Shown one piece after another: positions 24,716 through 37,958 of a stretch of DNA of 64,000 bases. The translations under genes were made by a program, and so were the position numbers. Numbering within the stretch: position 1 is the first letter of the stretch; each line of letters starts with the position of its first letter. Under the pieces are notes generated by a model that had not been told where the DNA came from, did not search any database, and saw nothing but the letters and a program-made list of their open reading frames with translations. This stretch comes from Selaginella moellendorffii (taxonomy: Eukaryota; Streptophyta; Lycopodiopsida; Selaginellales; Selaginellaceae): NCBI RefSeq assembly GCF_000143415.4, contig NW_003314316.1, forward strand, positions 695,885 through 759,884, written 5' to 3'.

Positions 24716-25378
24716 TTAGCACTATACAAATATTAGTATATATTATCGTAGTTGTACAATTGGATTTCACATCATCCTTTTTTCTCAAAATGATGAAAAA
24801 CTATCAATATTCTTTCATAAATGGGCCAAGATTTAAAAAAACATTAAGAGGAGGTATCAATGGATCTATAAATGGTGTTAGTTATTCATAATCCCTTTGT
24901 ATAAAATGTTTCAACTATTGCATATACACAATTTATGAAAGATTTATTTGTTAGATGTCATGCCAAACCTCATAAACTTGCAGTCCCACTTGCTGCAACA
25001 CCCGATATAGTCCTTTCTACTGAGCAAAAAGCCCCTTAGATAAACTATATACTATAAAATTAGGAAAATAGATTAACATCAAGTCATTTATTCTGTATTT
25101 CATAGATGGGAGTTATATCATTATTCTTGTCCCACTTATACATGATTAAAGTGTTCGGTAAACTCTACTCAGACAAGTGGAAGAATGCTCATCAAATACT
25201 AATCCCATGATCTAACATACAAAGGTAAACCTAACTTTGTTAGTAATATTGGATCATGATCATATAGAAGTTTATATGGTGAAAACTTACATCCTTGTGA
25301 TATACATATATTAAAGAGATGGCAAATAATTATTCTAATCTAAATGTTGAAAGTTCACATACTTCACAATCATCCTTT
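24716..25378. other. AT-rich stretch, probably the decayed 3' end of the gypsy element
   Basis: No gene or repeat boundary is recognised. It lies where the 3' part and 3' LTR of the adjacent minus-strand gypsy element would be expected, but I cannot identify the LTR. Confidence 0.3.
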
Positions 25379-27720
25379 TGAAGGTTCGAACAAGCCGTTC
25401 TACCAAATTGTTTGACTATGGATGAGAAACACTTGTGAAAGTGTGGTGTATCCCAAATTGAGACATCAAAATATGAAATACTTTAGTTATAAATGCAGGA
25501 CCATTATCTGAAAAAATTCACTCTAAACAGGATTGTTGGAACACCATTCTATTGAGGAGGAAGTATCCAACAACAATTGTAGATACGTTAGCAAGAGCAC
25601 TGACTTCCACCCAACAAGTTAAGTAATCAGAAGAAATAATAATATACTTATTGCCAATAATTGATCGTGGAAAAGGTCTCATCAAATTAAACGCCACCAA
25701 TTCAAATGGATGGGAAACTGTAATTGACTCTAACTGTCCTTGTGCAGCATGAGGGGAAGTATTACGAACTTGGCACCAAACACAACTACACACATATCAA
25801 ATAACATTACATCGCATCTCCGGCTAATAAAAAGACTTGCGCAACTTCACGGTCACACGATGATGTCCTATATACCCACCTAGAATAGGAAAATTATGGC
25901 AAGCATAGAGAAAACATGGAATAAAGATGGAAAGCACCACAAGACATAAATGATCATTAAGATTCATCCCCAGAAAATAAAGAAAACCGTCCTTAAGGCA
26001 ATATTGAGAATGTAAATGCCGAAATGGCAAGTCATTAGCAAGTGATGTAGGATTCTTAAACCTATCGTGAAGTCTTTAAATCCACTGCTCAATTTTTTTA
26101 GCTTCATGAACCTTGTCAAGAAAAGGTAAATCATGTTTTGCACCTTATGGACACTGAACATCAAAATACAACAACTGCCAATGGCACAAAATCCTCATCT
26201 TAAAAATCCACAGATGCTAGAACAACAGACTTCTCAGAAACATGAGAAAAGAGTGAAGAAGGAAAAGGAGCTCGAGAAAGAGCATCAGCATCAGCTACAG
26301 CTATATAACTCCCTAAGTAATGAACAACATCAAAATCATATATCAAAAGGTTCAAAACCCACCGAATAGTATAATTAACCAAGTTCTTCTGTTTTAATAA
26401 TGAAGTAATTGTAGTATGATCATCTTGTAATAATGTCGAAGAACCATGTAGATATACATAAAGTTTCTTAAAACTCTAAACTATTGCTAAACACTTCTTC
26501 TCTGTCATAGAGTAGTTCATCTCCGTTAGTTGTAATGTATGGTTATAATAGGATGGCACTGACTAAGCACACTTGGGCTCTCTTGCATCAACACACTTCC
26601 AAGACTATCTACATGCAAAATGAAAGGCCGAGTGTAGTCAAGATATGCTAAAACTAAAGGAATCATCAATAACTCTTTGAAATCTGTAAATGCCCAGTCA
26701 CGGTCCATAGACCAAATGAAAGATGACATTGACAACTTCAACAATGCTCACAATGGTGCAGTGTAATAAAAAAGATAATCAACAAAACGATTGAGATATT
26801 GCACCTTGCTCAAGAAGTTGTAAACTCTTGAGTTTAAACTTCTCAGAAGGTCACTCAACCTAATACTATTTAAACCCAAGGACACTTAACCCAAGACTCT
26901 TGACATATTGGAAAAAGGGGTGCATTTTTATTCATGGACCTTTCCCCTTTTTATTTGAACCCTGGAAAAGGGGGTGCACTTTTATTCATGGACCTTTCCC
27001 CTTTTTATTTGAACTCTTATGGAGTCATTCTGTTTAATTACTTATAGAAGCGTTATATATCATTCATACACTTTAGGGTAAGGAACTTTAGAATAGTTAC
27101 AAATTTGTCAAGATCAACTTGCAAACTTTTACGAGAAATATGGTACCGAAGATAAGTTATATCCTTAGATCCAAGCATGCATTTCAACCACTACAACTTT
27201 AAATCAACTTTCCGTAGCCAATCTAACACCTTACAAATACCATAGACGTGTTCTTCCCATGTCCCCTCTGAGTGGATAAAATAATCATCGATGAAGTCAG
27301 TAGTCACTTCTGGCATATTACAAAAAGCCTTGTCTATCATCCACTGAAAAGTTGTTAGAGTATTGTTCAAACCAAATAGCATCACCAAAAACTTGTACAA
27401 ACCAAATAATGTATGAAAAGTAGTCTTAGGAATATCTTCTTCAACAATCGGTACTTGCCAATATCCTAAAACAAGATTTTACTTAGTGAATTAACAACTT
27501 CTTCTCAGATGATCCAAGAGATCAATAGTGTGAGGAAGAGGGTACACATCCAAGATCTCACGTTATTTAATGGACGATAGTCAATGCAGAAATGAATATT
27601 CTCATCAGACTAGGTCGCAAGATGGGGTTTACACACCCAAGGACTTTATGACTTTCGAATAACATTATTTTCCAACATTTTCCTGATGTTTACACTTAAA
27701 ATCTTAATCTCTTTGGGTGT
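25379..27720 (-). mobile_element. Ty3/gypsy pol remnant (RT, RNase H, integrase)
   Basis: Read on the minus strand it holds an RT segment with FIDDYFIHS (27191-27400), RNase H pieces (26526-26744 and 26200-26382), the linker to integrase (25824-26164), a CVWCQVR zinc-binding end with the integrase core (25518-25793), and SDNGPAF with a degenerate ERLVRTFK segment (25390-25510). Frames are interrupted by stops. It continues at 31306 beyond an inserted LINE. Confidence 0.85.
26819..27046 (+). mobile_element. Solo LTR of the TRIM-like family inside gypsy pol
   Basis: A 228-base insert (TGTAAACTC...CTTATA) flanked by GAAGT (26814-26818) and GAAGC (27047-27051). The uninterrupted relative at about 10190 reads AGGAAGTGTTGC, confirming the empty site. 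Inside, a unit of about 60 bases (GGAAAAGGGGGTGCAC...TTTATTTGAAC) is duplicated in tandem. Confidence 0.75.
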
Positions 27721-30700
27721 TGTGAATGTGACTGCAAGTATTGAAAGCTACTTTTCAGCTAATCCTTTCAAATATTCTTTCCTTACTATCACAACGGTAG
27801 AAGGTCAATATTGCTAGACCCTTTATTAGTCCCTTTTGTGCTAGTGGAGTTAAGTAAGCATTTCGAGTGTACTTAGATTGGACGAGTATAAGGATGGAAT
27901 TCCTACATGCTATTAATTAAGCATACTTAGCCTGGTAAGGAGTTCCCGTCTCATTGTGTTTTGCACTAGTTAGTGACAAAAATCCTTGTGTAATGAGACT
28001 AGTCCCTCAGTATTGTCAAATGATAGCTTACCATGCCTGGCGAACACCTTCGCTATCATGCTCTTTGTGTTAGTCTCATTTTGATCCCAAATGCTATTTA
28101 TGGAAAGTATCTAGATTTACTAATTTGGCATATCTACAAAATATAGAGATTGTTCTAAACACAATGGTGTTCATCCTATGTCCAGATTCTCAATCTAGCA
28201 CCATTTTACATTTAATAAGTTTCAAGTTAGTCCCAAAGACTAATTCTTTGTACTAAAGATGGCTAAGGGTGAAAGCCCAAAGTGTGCATTCCTCTAAGGG
28301 GGGGATAGCACAAGAAGGCATTGGACTTCAACCTAGGCATAGAAGGGAGGCTCTGGTGGAATCCAGCCACATAAGCGAGAGTATGCTATGGAGGAGGTAT
28401 AATGATCATTGTCTCTTCCAAGTGGTTAGTGCAAGTATGTGCATAAGGTGTTAGTACCTAGGAAAGCATAGTTGTTGGTCATGCACCTACACTTTAGGCG
28501 AGTCAAAATTGTCGATGTTTATACACCCACTCAAGGAAGGGAGCGTGCATAAATATGGGTAGAAATTTAGTAGAGCACTCAAGGAGTGGTGGACGAGTGG
28601 CTCATGGTAAGAGATTTCAACATGGTTAAGGATTTGAGTGATTGTCAAGGCTCATTGGGAACCATTCAAGGGCAAAAAAGGAAGAGTTGGATAGGACCAG
28701 TGGAAGCCTTGGGAATACTAGACCTCCAATATGTGGAGGGCTTCACTACTCATTCCCACCTATTCACAAGATGGCAATCAACAAGGAGCCAAGCATACCT
28801 AGACAGGATTTATGCCTCCACCAGGCTGTGACAAGATGGAGGGGGGCTCAAAACATGGCTTACATTTGCCACCTTTTCGAACCACGACCCACTCTAGGGC
28901 ATCCTTAAGCTATAGGCTAAGAAGGGAATGACAGTGCAACAGAGAATCACTAAAGCTACATTGGCTGACCAAGTAATGTTGGAGCTCATCCGAGAAGCAC
29001 TAAACGAGTGTAAAGGGGAACTTGTTTTGGCCTTGAGTACTTGCTCCACTAAACTTCGGGAAAGGTAAACAACACTCAAGGGAAAAGTCCTGAAGAAGGT
29101 GAGGTTAGTGAGGCAAAAGGTGGTGGTAGCCCAAATAATGGTATTGAACATGAACGATATGGACAAATGGATAGCAACATTGGACGAGAGGGAAGTTAAA
29201 TTGTGAGATAAGGAATATGTAGTATGGAGGACAAATGGGTGATGAATAAGAGACTCCTCAATAAAGTTTTCTACAAAGGGATCCATCCAGTCACCGACAC
29301 TCCCCCAATCCTAGGACAGCATGGCCACAGATCCTAGGGGGGCTTGGGATCATAGACCCCAGTGACATGGCAAAAGCACTAAGATATAAAATCATTCTCA
29401 TGGCCTGCAATTAGGGAGGCAACCATGGTAGCTAATGTTTTGATAAAGTCTCGTAGCGATACTCCCCAAGCACAACGTGGCCAAACTTTGGCAGGAGGAC
29501 CCTTGGTGGCTCTTTACAAATGGGCCAACTCAAGTAGTGAAAGGGGGCAACATCATCCAAAGTATGCACAGATTATAGAGAACTTTTCCACTTTAACAGA
29601 TGTTGCCGAGTAGAGTTAAGGGGTGGCTCAACTAGCCCTTGTTCTTGAATGTAGTGTTCCAAATGGGAGACGTCACACTGGGTTGGGAGACACACTAGAC
29701 AATCTAGAGAAAAATGCATTCAAATGGTTTTTGGACCATGAAGAAATTGGTTGGAGTGATCAATAAGGATTGGTGGTGAACAGAGAAGAAGACACAAGTG
29801 TTTGGACCGAGGAGGTGGCACAACATCCAACTAGACATTCTGCTACTCCTTCAAGTCATGAACAACACTGGAGGGACAAAGTGGCCAAGAAGATGCCTCA
29901 AAGCAAGAGACTTTGTAGCAATCCAACAACAAATGGAGTGGGACAAATAGGATGTAGTGCGTCGTCCATTGGGGACATGGACACAAGCATTCATAGCACC
30001 TAAACTAGTGTGGGTAGAAGGGGATGTTGAGGTGTGGTTCATTGCTTCATCGGAGTATAACACAGGATGACCTTTTTATGTTACTAGAGGAGATACACTT
30101 TTCCTAACAGGTGAGACACAAATGATGCCAAAAGTCACTAATGATAAGGTATGTGGGAGGATCCAAGTTTTTAGGTAGATGCCCAAGAGGCTGGACATGG
30201 TGGAGTTAGAGGGCTTACTAGAGGGTGTTGGAACATTGCTATGGTGGCAACAATAGATGATAGAAGATCTGGACTAGGACCCTATTGCATGGTGACGAGG
30301 GGTGAAAAGCTTCATCTCCTATGAGGTCAATAAAGCATGTAAAGGATTGCTGACATCTAGAGAAGAGGCATGGGAGGAGATTCTGAGGCTGTAGTAGAAG
30401 TGGATAGCACAAGGGGTTGATGTGGAGCAGATGGTGAACAACACAATTCACTTGTAAAAGCTACATATGCAAGAGAAAGTGAAGGTCACCTCATGGCTAG
30501 CAGCCAATAATAGTCTCCCGGTCAAACTGTGCTTTCAAGATGATGCAAGTCGCAGGTGCAAGATCAAGATGGTCATGCATGCACTATGGGAGTGTGATAT
30601 TGCAAAGGAGGTATGGCAACAAATCATCAAGGCAGTGAAGGAGTTGGGAGTTACACAAGAGTTTGAGGCTTGCAATGGGGACGTTCTCCACTAATTTGAG

Positions 30701-31305
30701 GGAGCAAGAGGTCTTACCCAGGGCTTGGCCCTGTGACACATCAAGTGTAAAGGCCGACATGGCTAGGGGATCTAGGTCCACTAGGATGCGATTGGGATGG
30801 AAATAGGAGTTCTCATGTGGGAAGCTCTTGGCCATGCTCAATGGGTAGTATGGCCAGCGATGGGGGTCCAAGCCTTGTGGGAAGCACATAATTGGGCATG
30901 CTTTAATGGGATACAGGTCAAAGAATCAAAGTGATGGTAGAGTGGTGGAGACTTACACTAGCAATGGTACAGCTCCACTACACTATCCTCTAGGACAAGG
31001 GAAAGCCAAATCGGCTAGAGGAGTGGCGGAGAACATGGTTACCATATTTTGGTGATGGCGACCAGAAAGGAGTTTGATGGAGATGGCACCCCAGAATTAA
31101 TCTTGCGGTCCGCACAAAGGGGGGACTTGGACTTGGATGTGGTATGATGGTGGCAACTGCAACTGCTTCTACTTTAGACTTAGTGTCACTTAGAATGAGG
31201 GAGAGCGCCACTAGGTAGTGTGAGTTTAAGGTGGCATACCCAATTTTTGTATTAGTCCCTATGTGATATTGGGAAATGTACATACACGTTTCATCCTTCA
31301 TGAGT
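27721..31305 (+). mobile_element. Degenerate L1-like LINE inserted in gypsy
   Basis: A non-LTR retrotransposon remnant. The frame at 28586-28831 has the endonuclease motifs DFNMV and LDRIYAS. The frame at 30467-30694 matches the zinc-binding region found after RT in plant LINEs (LPVKL, HALWECDIAKEVW). The RT between them is not readable because of stops. The insert interrupts the gypsy element exactly where the RT N-terminal motif SPKEIK ends, and about 100 bases of target are missing. A 3' tail like this one also precedes both PPR copies. Confidence 0.75.
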
Positions 31306-32225
31306 TAGTCATGGAGAAGGGAAAAGAGGAAAAAGACGGAAACATAAAAGGAAGTAATGGGGAGACAAAAGTGATGGAAACACTAGTAAAACTAGAGGGA
31401 TGAAAAGTTATTGAAGTGAAAGGAATGGAAACAATATAAAAAAGTATGAGACAAAAGAGAGAAGTTTCAAAGTCACACTCGGCATAATTATGCTGCAATA
31501 AATCTATATCAAGGATGAGGTCAAAAGGTTGACTTGGCACCACTTGCAATGATTGCAACTCAAGCTTGAGATCACCTATATGCATAATCAAGTCCGCCTC
31601 ATCCCATGCACATACATGTGTACTGCCGTTGCTATAAAAAATTAAAACTAGCTTTGCCACATGATATAAATGTAGATGGCAATGTATGGCAATAGGCCAA
31701 GCAATAAAAAATAAACTCGAGTTCATATCAACAAATAAAAAAGAATAGCAAGAGATTTGTTATTATAAAAACATGTTTGGAAAGTAACACTAATTGGCTA
31801 GTGCCGAATGAACCCCTTGATGATACTCCCGAAAGAAAGATGGAAGGGTCACTGACTTATTCATGCAAGATCCCTCCACTAGTCGCATGATTCCTCATTT
31901 CCCAAAAACATCTCAATGTTCAAACCTTTCATTACAGCAACACCAATAGGACATTGATGCCAAGGTCTCCATCCAATAAATGGAAGTTGCCACTCTGAAA
32001 AACACAAATAATGTTAATAAGTGTGACTAACTTCATCACATGCCTAATAACAGATATCATGGCCACGACCATATTCTCACTTTTGTCCTTGAGTTTGGGC
32101 AGCAGTAGTATCAACCTAGCAAAAAGCATTGTCAAGGGTGGCTGAAGCAAGTGCATGCATAAATCCTACAAAATCTTAATAAAGTACTAGCCATAACATT
32201 CCCAACTTGATCCATTCCGACATAT
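31306..32225 (-). mobile_element. Gypsy continuation: protease and gag C-terminal remnants
   Basis: The minus-strand frame 31298-31726 carries the region after the retropepsin, parallel to 62824-63120 and 11210-11404. A gag C-terminal piece is at 31932-32156. The sequence is interrupted at 32225 by element 2 and resumes at 37959. Confidence 0.8.
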
Positions 32226-32469
32226 TATGAGACACATATCCCTAACCCCAAAGTGGAGTCAAAAGGGTGCTATGTGGTAGTAGCTGAGGTGGAAGTCAAA
32301 CAAATGTAACACATTTGGAATAAAATACTCCAACTTGAAAAAGTCAAGAGCGGGAGTGAAACCTCAATGAGGTGCTCGAGGACCGAGCTTGAAGTGAGAA
32401 ACAAAGGAGTCTTTAGAAAAGGGGACACAAGAAAAAAGGACACAAAAGGACCAACAAATGACACGTCGA

Positions 32470-32756
32470 AGAGTCTGAGATGGACCTGAGATGGAGTCCG
32501 AGATGAACCCGAGATGGAGCCTAGATGAAGTCCGAGATGAAATCCAAAATGGAGTTCGAGATGGACTCGAGATGGACCCGAGATGGAGTCTAAGATGGAC
32601 CTGAGGTGGAGTCCGAGATGGACCTGAGATGGACCCAAGATGGACCCGAGATGAAGTCCAAGATGGACCCAAGATGGAGTCCAAGATGGAACCAAGACCG
32701 AGACCGAGACTGAGTTCGAGTATAAAACCGAGACCGAGACCAAGTCCGATTCAAGT
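32470..32756. repeat. LTR minisatellite of element 2, left LTR
   Basis: Units GAGATGGACCC and GAGATGGAGTCC with many point changes, followed by a GAGACC hexamer run from about 32696. Confidence 0.8.
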
Positions 32757-35700
32757 TGTTGGGTGAAAGCCTAAAGCGATCGTCCCTTAGGCGGTGGTGG
32801 GGGGGCGCTGCAAGCAATTTTAGTTGAGGATGGTGCTTATGAATTTGAGACCAGAATTAATGACCGTGACAGGTTAAATACAGATAAGGACATAAATCCT
32901 TGAAATGGTAGCCGGGGTTACCGTTTATAAATGCTGGAAGAAACCCAAGGAGTTGGGGGTGTACTTAGAGGATGAATTGGTATTCTCATTATAAGGACAA
33001 ATAGTCCTAAGGGGTAAAAGTAGCCCACAGGGAACAAAAAATAATCAAGTGTTGAAATAACACTTGCAAAAATGGTTCTTATGAGTAAAACATGAATACA
33101 AGAAGTTGTATTCCAGCGAGCTGGCATCTCAAAAGTAGGACTTTGTGGGTCATTGGATTAGCAAAGTCCAAAGATGCTAGATGACTCAAGTGGAGTCAAG
33201 GAATGGTCCTAAGAGATTGATAAAAACATTTGGATTGAGGTATGTTGTGCCTCACGATGGATAGGAAGGATTATAAAATTCAAGTATGAGAATAGTGGGT
33301 ATCTCATTAATAGCAGAATATACTATACTAAAGTTGTGGGAAAGGTGTTCCCAGAAAAAACAACTTTGACACAAAACTGTATGTAAACATTATAATGTAG
33401 TGCTAATGAATAGTTAACATGAGAAACAATTGTATTAGTCTTGGCAAAGACCCAGACATAAGTAAAAAGTGTTATAAAGATAGGCTCGTGGAGCCAATGG
33501 TATAAAAACACCGAATGTGCCAAGGTGTGATGCCTTGAGGTCAAGTTGGCAAGTTCATGAGAACCCCTTCCCAAAGGAATCCTAATGAAAATGGAAATGG
33601 CATAACCTAAGTTGAAAGGCATGCAGTTAGAGTGTGGTGATCCAAATAATAATAGAGGTGTGGAAGCACCAACAATGAGTTGTAAGATTTGACAATTATA
33701 AAGCAACTAAACAAAAGGTGCAAAGTAATTGATTGAATTGGTAAAAGATAATTACCTAAGACTTCTTATTGGGATAAAGAAGTTAGAGATACCCTTATAA
33801 GGGATAAATTGTTTATGTTGCGATGTAATAAATCAATGTCGTGAAAGGAATATTTATTGTCAAAGAAGTCCATCATTAAGACACTAAAACACTCTAAAAC
33901 ACCAGGAAATGGTGTTTGGTATCATAAGGATATTAGATAAGGCCTAAGGGACAAAGTCCTTAGCAAATGATGGATAAGAAGTGTTATCCAGCTTCTAAAG
34001 TTGTAGAGACGGGAGAAATCTATTTATTCAAATTGGACAAAGCCAAAAAGGGATTTTGGCAAGGCTAGTGATAGGCATATAAAGGCCCATAAGTAGTAAT
34101 GTTAATCTCGGTGTGTGGGATTACAAGGTGAACATACCCGGATTGAAGAACCACTCCCTAGGCTAAGAATGTTTGTTAAAGCATGATAGAAAGTGCAAAG
34201 CTATCTTTTTAATTTAAAAGAGAATAACTGAAGAAAATGTGTAAAGCCAAAAGCAAATAGTAAGGGGGTAGAACTGAATCATAGGAATCAATATGCAAGT
34301 TGGGAGTGGAGAATTAAGTGGGTGCTCGAGCATATTGTTACTAACAACTGTGATGCCATGGAGTTTAAAACATAGAATTATCCATGTTAGACCATATATC
34401 AATTAGAAAGCTTATGAAAAGAGAGGCCTTAGCAAATAAGTAACAAAGTTCCTTCAAGGTTCCCAAAGACAATTCTAAATAACTTAGTATTTAGAAAGCC
34501 AAAGTGTAAATGGTTCATAGAATGTGTGAAATCAAAGTGGCACAGCAAAAACATGGTTTTGAAGCTTGCTATAAGGCAAAGCTATCAAGGTTGGGGAAGT
34601 AGTTTCTAAGTGTTCAAAAATATAGTTTTGAATGAAAATTGATAGTCAAGGACTTTCACACTTGCACATGAACCATGTTATGGTGGTTGGATGACTTGCT
34701 AAGCAAGATTGGCAAGTCAAGGGAACAAATACCTTAATTGATAGTGCTAACCTCAAAGGGGGTGGCCCATGGGGCCAAGTATGGAAGAGTCTATGCATGA
34801 TTACAAACTTGTCAAGTGAGAGGATTTGACTGTATGAAGGAACTAGGTTCCTAAACTGTGATTTATAACACACTTTAAGTATAAGTTGGTGCACCAGCGT
34901 AGGGAGTCATGCCAGGCATTTTGGGTGATGCCATTCGTAGATGCATATACAAAGGTTGGGTTTGAGTCCTAACCCTTTAGTACATGGGTTCGAGTCCTAA
35001 CTCACTAGGACGTAGTGATAGTTTAGAATATGAGGACATTCATTTTTCAGTGGTCATAAACTCTTAAGAAAGAGACTGGCTTGGGCATATTGCCAAGTGG
35101 GGGATGCTTCGAAGTTGTGATGCACAGTTAAATTGCTTAGTATGGCTCAACATATTTAACTTGAACACTTTGGTGTAAATAGCACCAAGGACGTAGTGAA
35201 TAAGATGGGGACATCTAATCTTAGTTGCTATGGACCCTTGGCTAGAAGGGCTAGCTTGGGCGCACCACTAAGTGTGGGGGATGCCCCCGGTGTCATGGTC
35301 AACAACTTAAATGTCTGGAAGGTCTAGTACCTATTGGCAAACCTGTTAAGGTGTTAAGGGTAGATTGCTAAATGATCTTATAGCTAAGCAAAGATAAGGT
35401 CCTTATGAGGTTAAAGAATAAGGTTCCTAGTTCGAAGTTTTGATTTGAACTATAGATAATAGTATAGCTTGGTCAAGGTGACGAAGTGGGAAGGACACCT
35501 AAAAGGAAACCAATTGTGCTAATATGATAGTATAATGAATCTAAGAAAGTAGTCTCTAGGAAAGACCCATGGGAGGGTCACAAAGTTGGGCTATCGATAG
35601 AGCCCATAACAGAAAATGCTAAAAAGACCTACTAGGGGTGAGCACCCTCTAGACTTGGCAAAATAAAGCCTTTGCCATGGAACCAAAAAGATACTTCAAA

Positions 35701-36458
35701 AATGGAGGTAGTGATCCTATATTGCTTAGTGCAATAATCAACAGATATGAGCAAAAAGCTAGTGGCTAGCCATGGGAATCATGGGAAAGAATCCAAATGA
35801 CAAAATTAGGCTAGAAACACTAATGTGTTAGATGTTAACAAATATTGAGAAAGGCAATGTGTTTCCAAAGATGGATTCCCAATTGCACCAATTTGGCAAA
35901 AGTGGAAGCTCCAAGGGAGGGAGCAGTAAAGTACCCAAATGATAGGGCCATGGATAACCCTAACATAAATTATAATAACTGGAACTTAGTGCCAAAGATG
36001 GTAAAAAATAGAAAAGAGGATAATAGTGTCCTCAAATAGAGAACTTCCTAGGATAGGGAAGTGAAATTTGCATAATATGTGCAATGCAAAGTGTTGGAGA
36101 CACTTAGGGAATTGACTTCAAGAAGTCAAACTTAAAAGTTTCAAATTGGAAAAAGTTATATCGATGGAAACTAAAACTTCTTGAGAATGAATAGTGGGAT
36201 GAGAGGGTGTCACTAACAGGTTTAACGAGAACTAAACTAATAAAAGGAAAGAACCACCACAAGTGGTCGAATGAATCTTTAAGTTGGAGAGATTATGCTT
36301 CCTAGAGGATAGACAAAGCATGGTGAGCCTTCGGTGTCAAACCATTGACAAATATTGGCTAAGTGCCAAGGATGGAAAGGGTAATACATGCTAGTATTAC
36401 TTTATAAAATAGTTTATTGTTCAATGAGGACATCGAACTTTGTCTATGGGTGGTGGAG

Positions 36459-37958
36459 TGGTAAGACACAAATCCCTAAGCCCTAAAGTGGAGCCAAAAG
36501 GGTGCCACGTGGTAGTGGCTAAGGTGGAAGCCAAATGAGTGTAACATATTTGGACTAAAACTCTCCAACTCGAAAAGGTTGAGAGCGGGAGTGGAACCCT
36601 CAACAAAGTGCTCAGGGACCAAGTTTGAAGTGAGAAATAAGTGAGTTTAGAAAAGGGGACACAAGAGGACCAACATATAACATGTAGAAGAGTCCGAGAT
36701 GGACCCGAGATGGAATCCGAGATAGACCCGAAATGGACCCTAGATGGAGTCCGAGATGGACCCGAGATGGAGTCCGAGATGGACTCGAGATGGAGTTCGA
36801 GATGGAGTCTGAGATGGACCCGAGATGGAGTCTGAGATGGAACAAAGACCGAGACAGAGTCCAAGTCCGAAACTAAGACTGAGACCGAGTCTAAGTCCGA
36901 GTCCAAGTCTAAGTCTGAATATTAATACAAGCTGTTGGGTGAAAGCCTAAAGCGATCATCCCCCAAGGGGGGGGGGGGGGGGGGGGGCTTCAAAAGTGCA
37001 AAGGGTTCCAAAATTTTATAAGGGGAGGGGGGGGGGTTGGCCCCTAAAAAACCCATTTTGGCCAAAAAAGGCTTTTTTGCCCCAAAAAGGTTGTACCCAG
37101 GTGTTGGGTGATGAGATAACCATTGGGAAGTCCAAAGTTATAGTAAATATGGACTGACAAGCAGGGTAGTTTGGTAAAGTGTTCAAGAGCCAGCTTTAAT
37201 TCCCCCGGGAGATCGAATAGTCGATGCTCCCAATCCAAGCATAAGTGGCACTACCTACTTAGATACCTGGCGTGGCTCAACGAAACCTCACTCTAAGCCC
37301 ATATCTAGAGCACCCAAAGGCAAAAGGCAAGGAGAGTACCCATAAGGCTTGCATAGGGTCACGGTGTTCTAAAATGTTGTCCCAGAGTCCCAGATAGTGG
37401 AAAGGAAGAGGAGCAATCCTTTGGTGTAGTGAGCAAGGATGCGGTCACATGACAAGGAAGTCCTAGAGAACAAAAGGACTTGGTCAAGCCTGTGGGCCTT
37501 GATTCAATAGTAGTGTTGGCAAACACGGCCATGGATAGAAAAGGATTTGGTGGGGACTGAAAAAAGGATATTAGGGAAAGCTATTCCCCATGTCTACAGG
37601 CATTCTAAGGATGTTAAGAAGTGGATATGGGATGACCACTCATGGACAAATGACCTAATCTTTAAGAGATGGGACTATGATGTAGTTGGTGTTGGATCAC
37701 CAATGTGACAAAGGTGAATAGACACGGCCTTAGTGTAACAGGCTGATATATCAGTGGTACTTTTGGGTGTCGATCATGGGACCAGACACGTGGAGCACTT
37801 GGAATAAGTGCAAAGGTTAAGTGGCATGGATGCCATTCTTGGGGCTAACAAACCCTAAGTCTTGAATTGAACTTTTTGAGGTTGTGAATGAGACTCCTCT
37901 AAGTGGTTAAAGGTGTGGTTAAGTGACTAAAGTAGAATGGAAAAATTAGTCGCTTACA
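36459..37958 (+). repeat. Right LTR of element 2
   Basis: Preceded by the purine tract GGGTGGTGGAG. It contains a perfect palindromic G-box context, CCACGTGG (36505-36512), a minisatellite (36690-36925), a 21-base poly-G (36967-36987) and a second G-rich run at about 37022-37036. Confidence 0.85.

Larger units (their letters stand above)
32226..37958 (+). mobile_element. LARD-like LTR retrotransposon, element 2, with target duplication
   Basis: Flanked by CATAT on both sides (32221-32225 and 37959-37963). Removing it rejoins gypsy gag, which reads CCGACATATTTGG in the copy at 62290. The left LTR (32226-about 32818) is cut by a deletion that also removed the primer site, so sequence passes from LTR straight into the internal region. 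The right LTR is complete (36459-37958, 1.5 kb, ending CGCTTACA). The internal part has no coding capacity, as in element 1. Confidence 0.9.
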
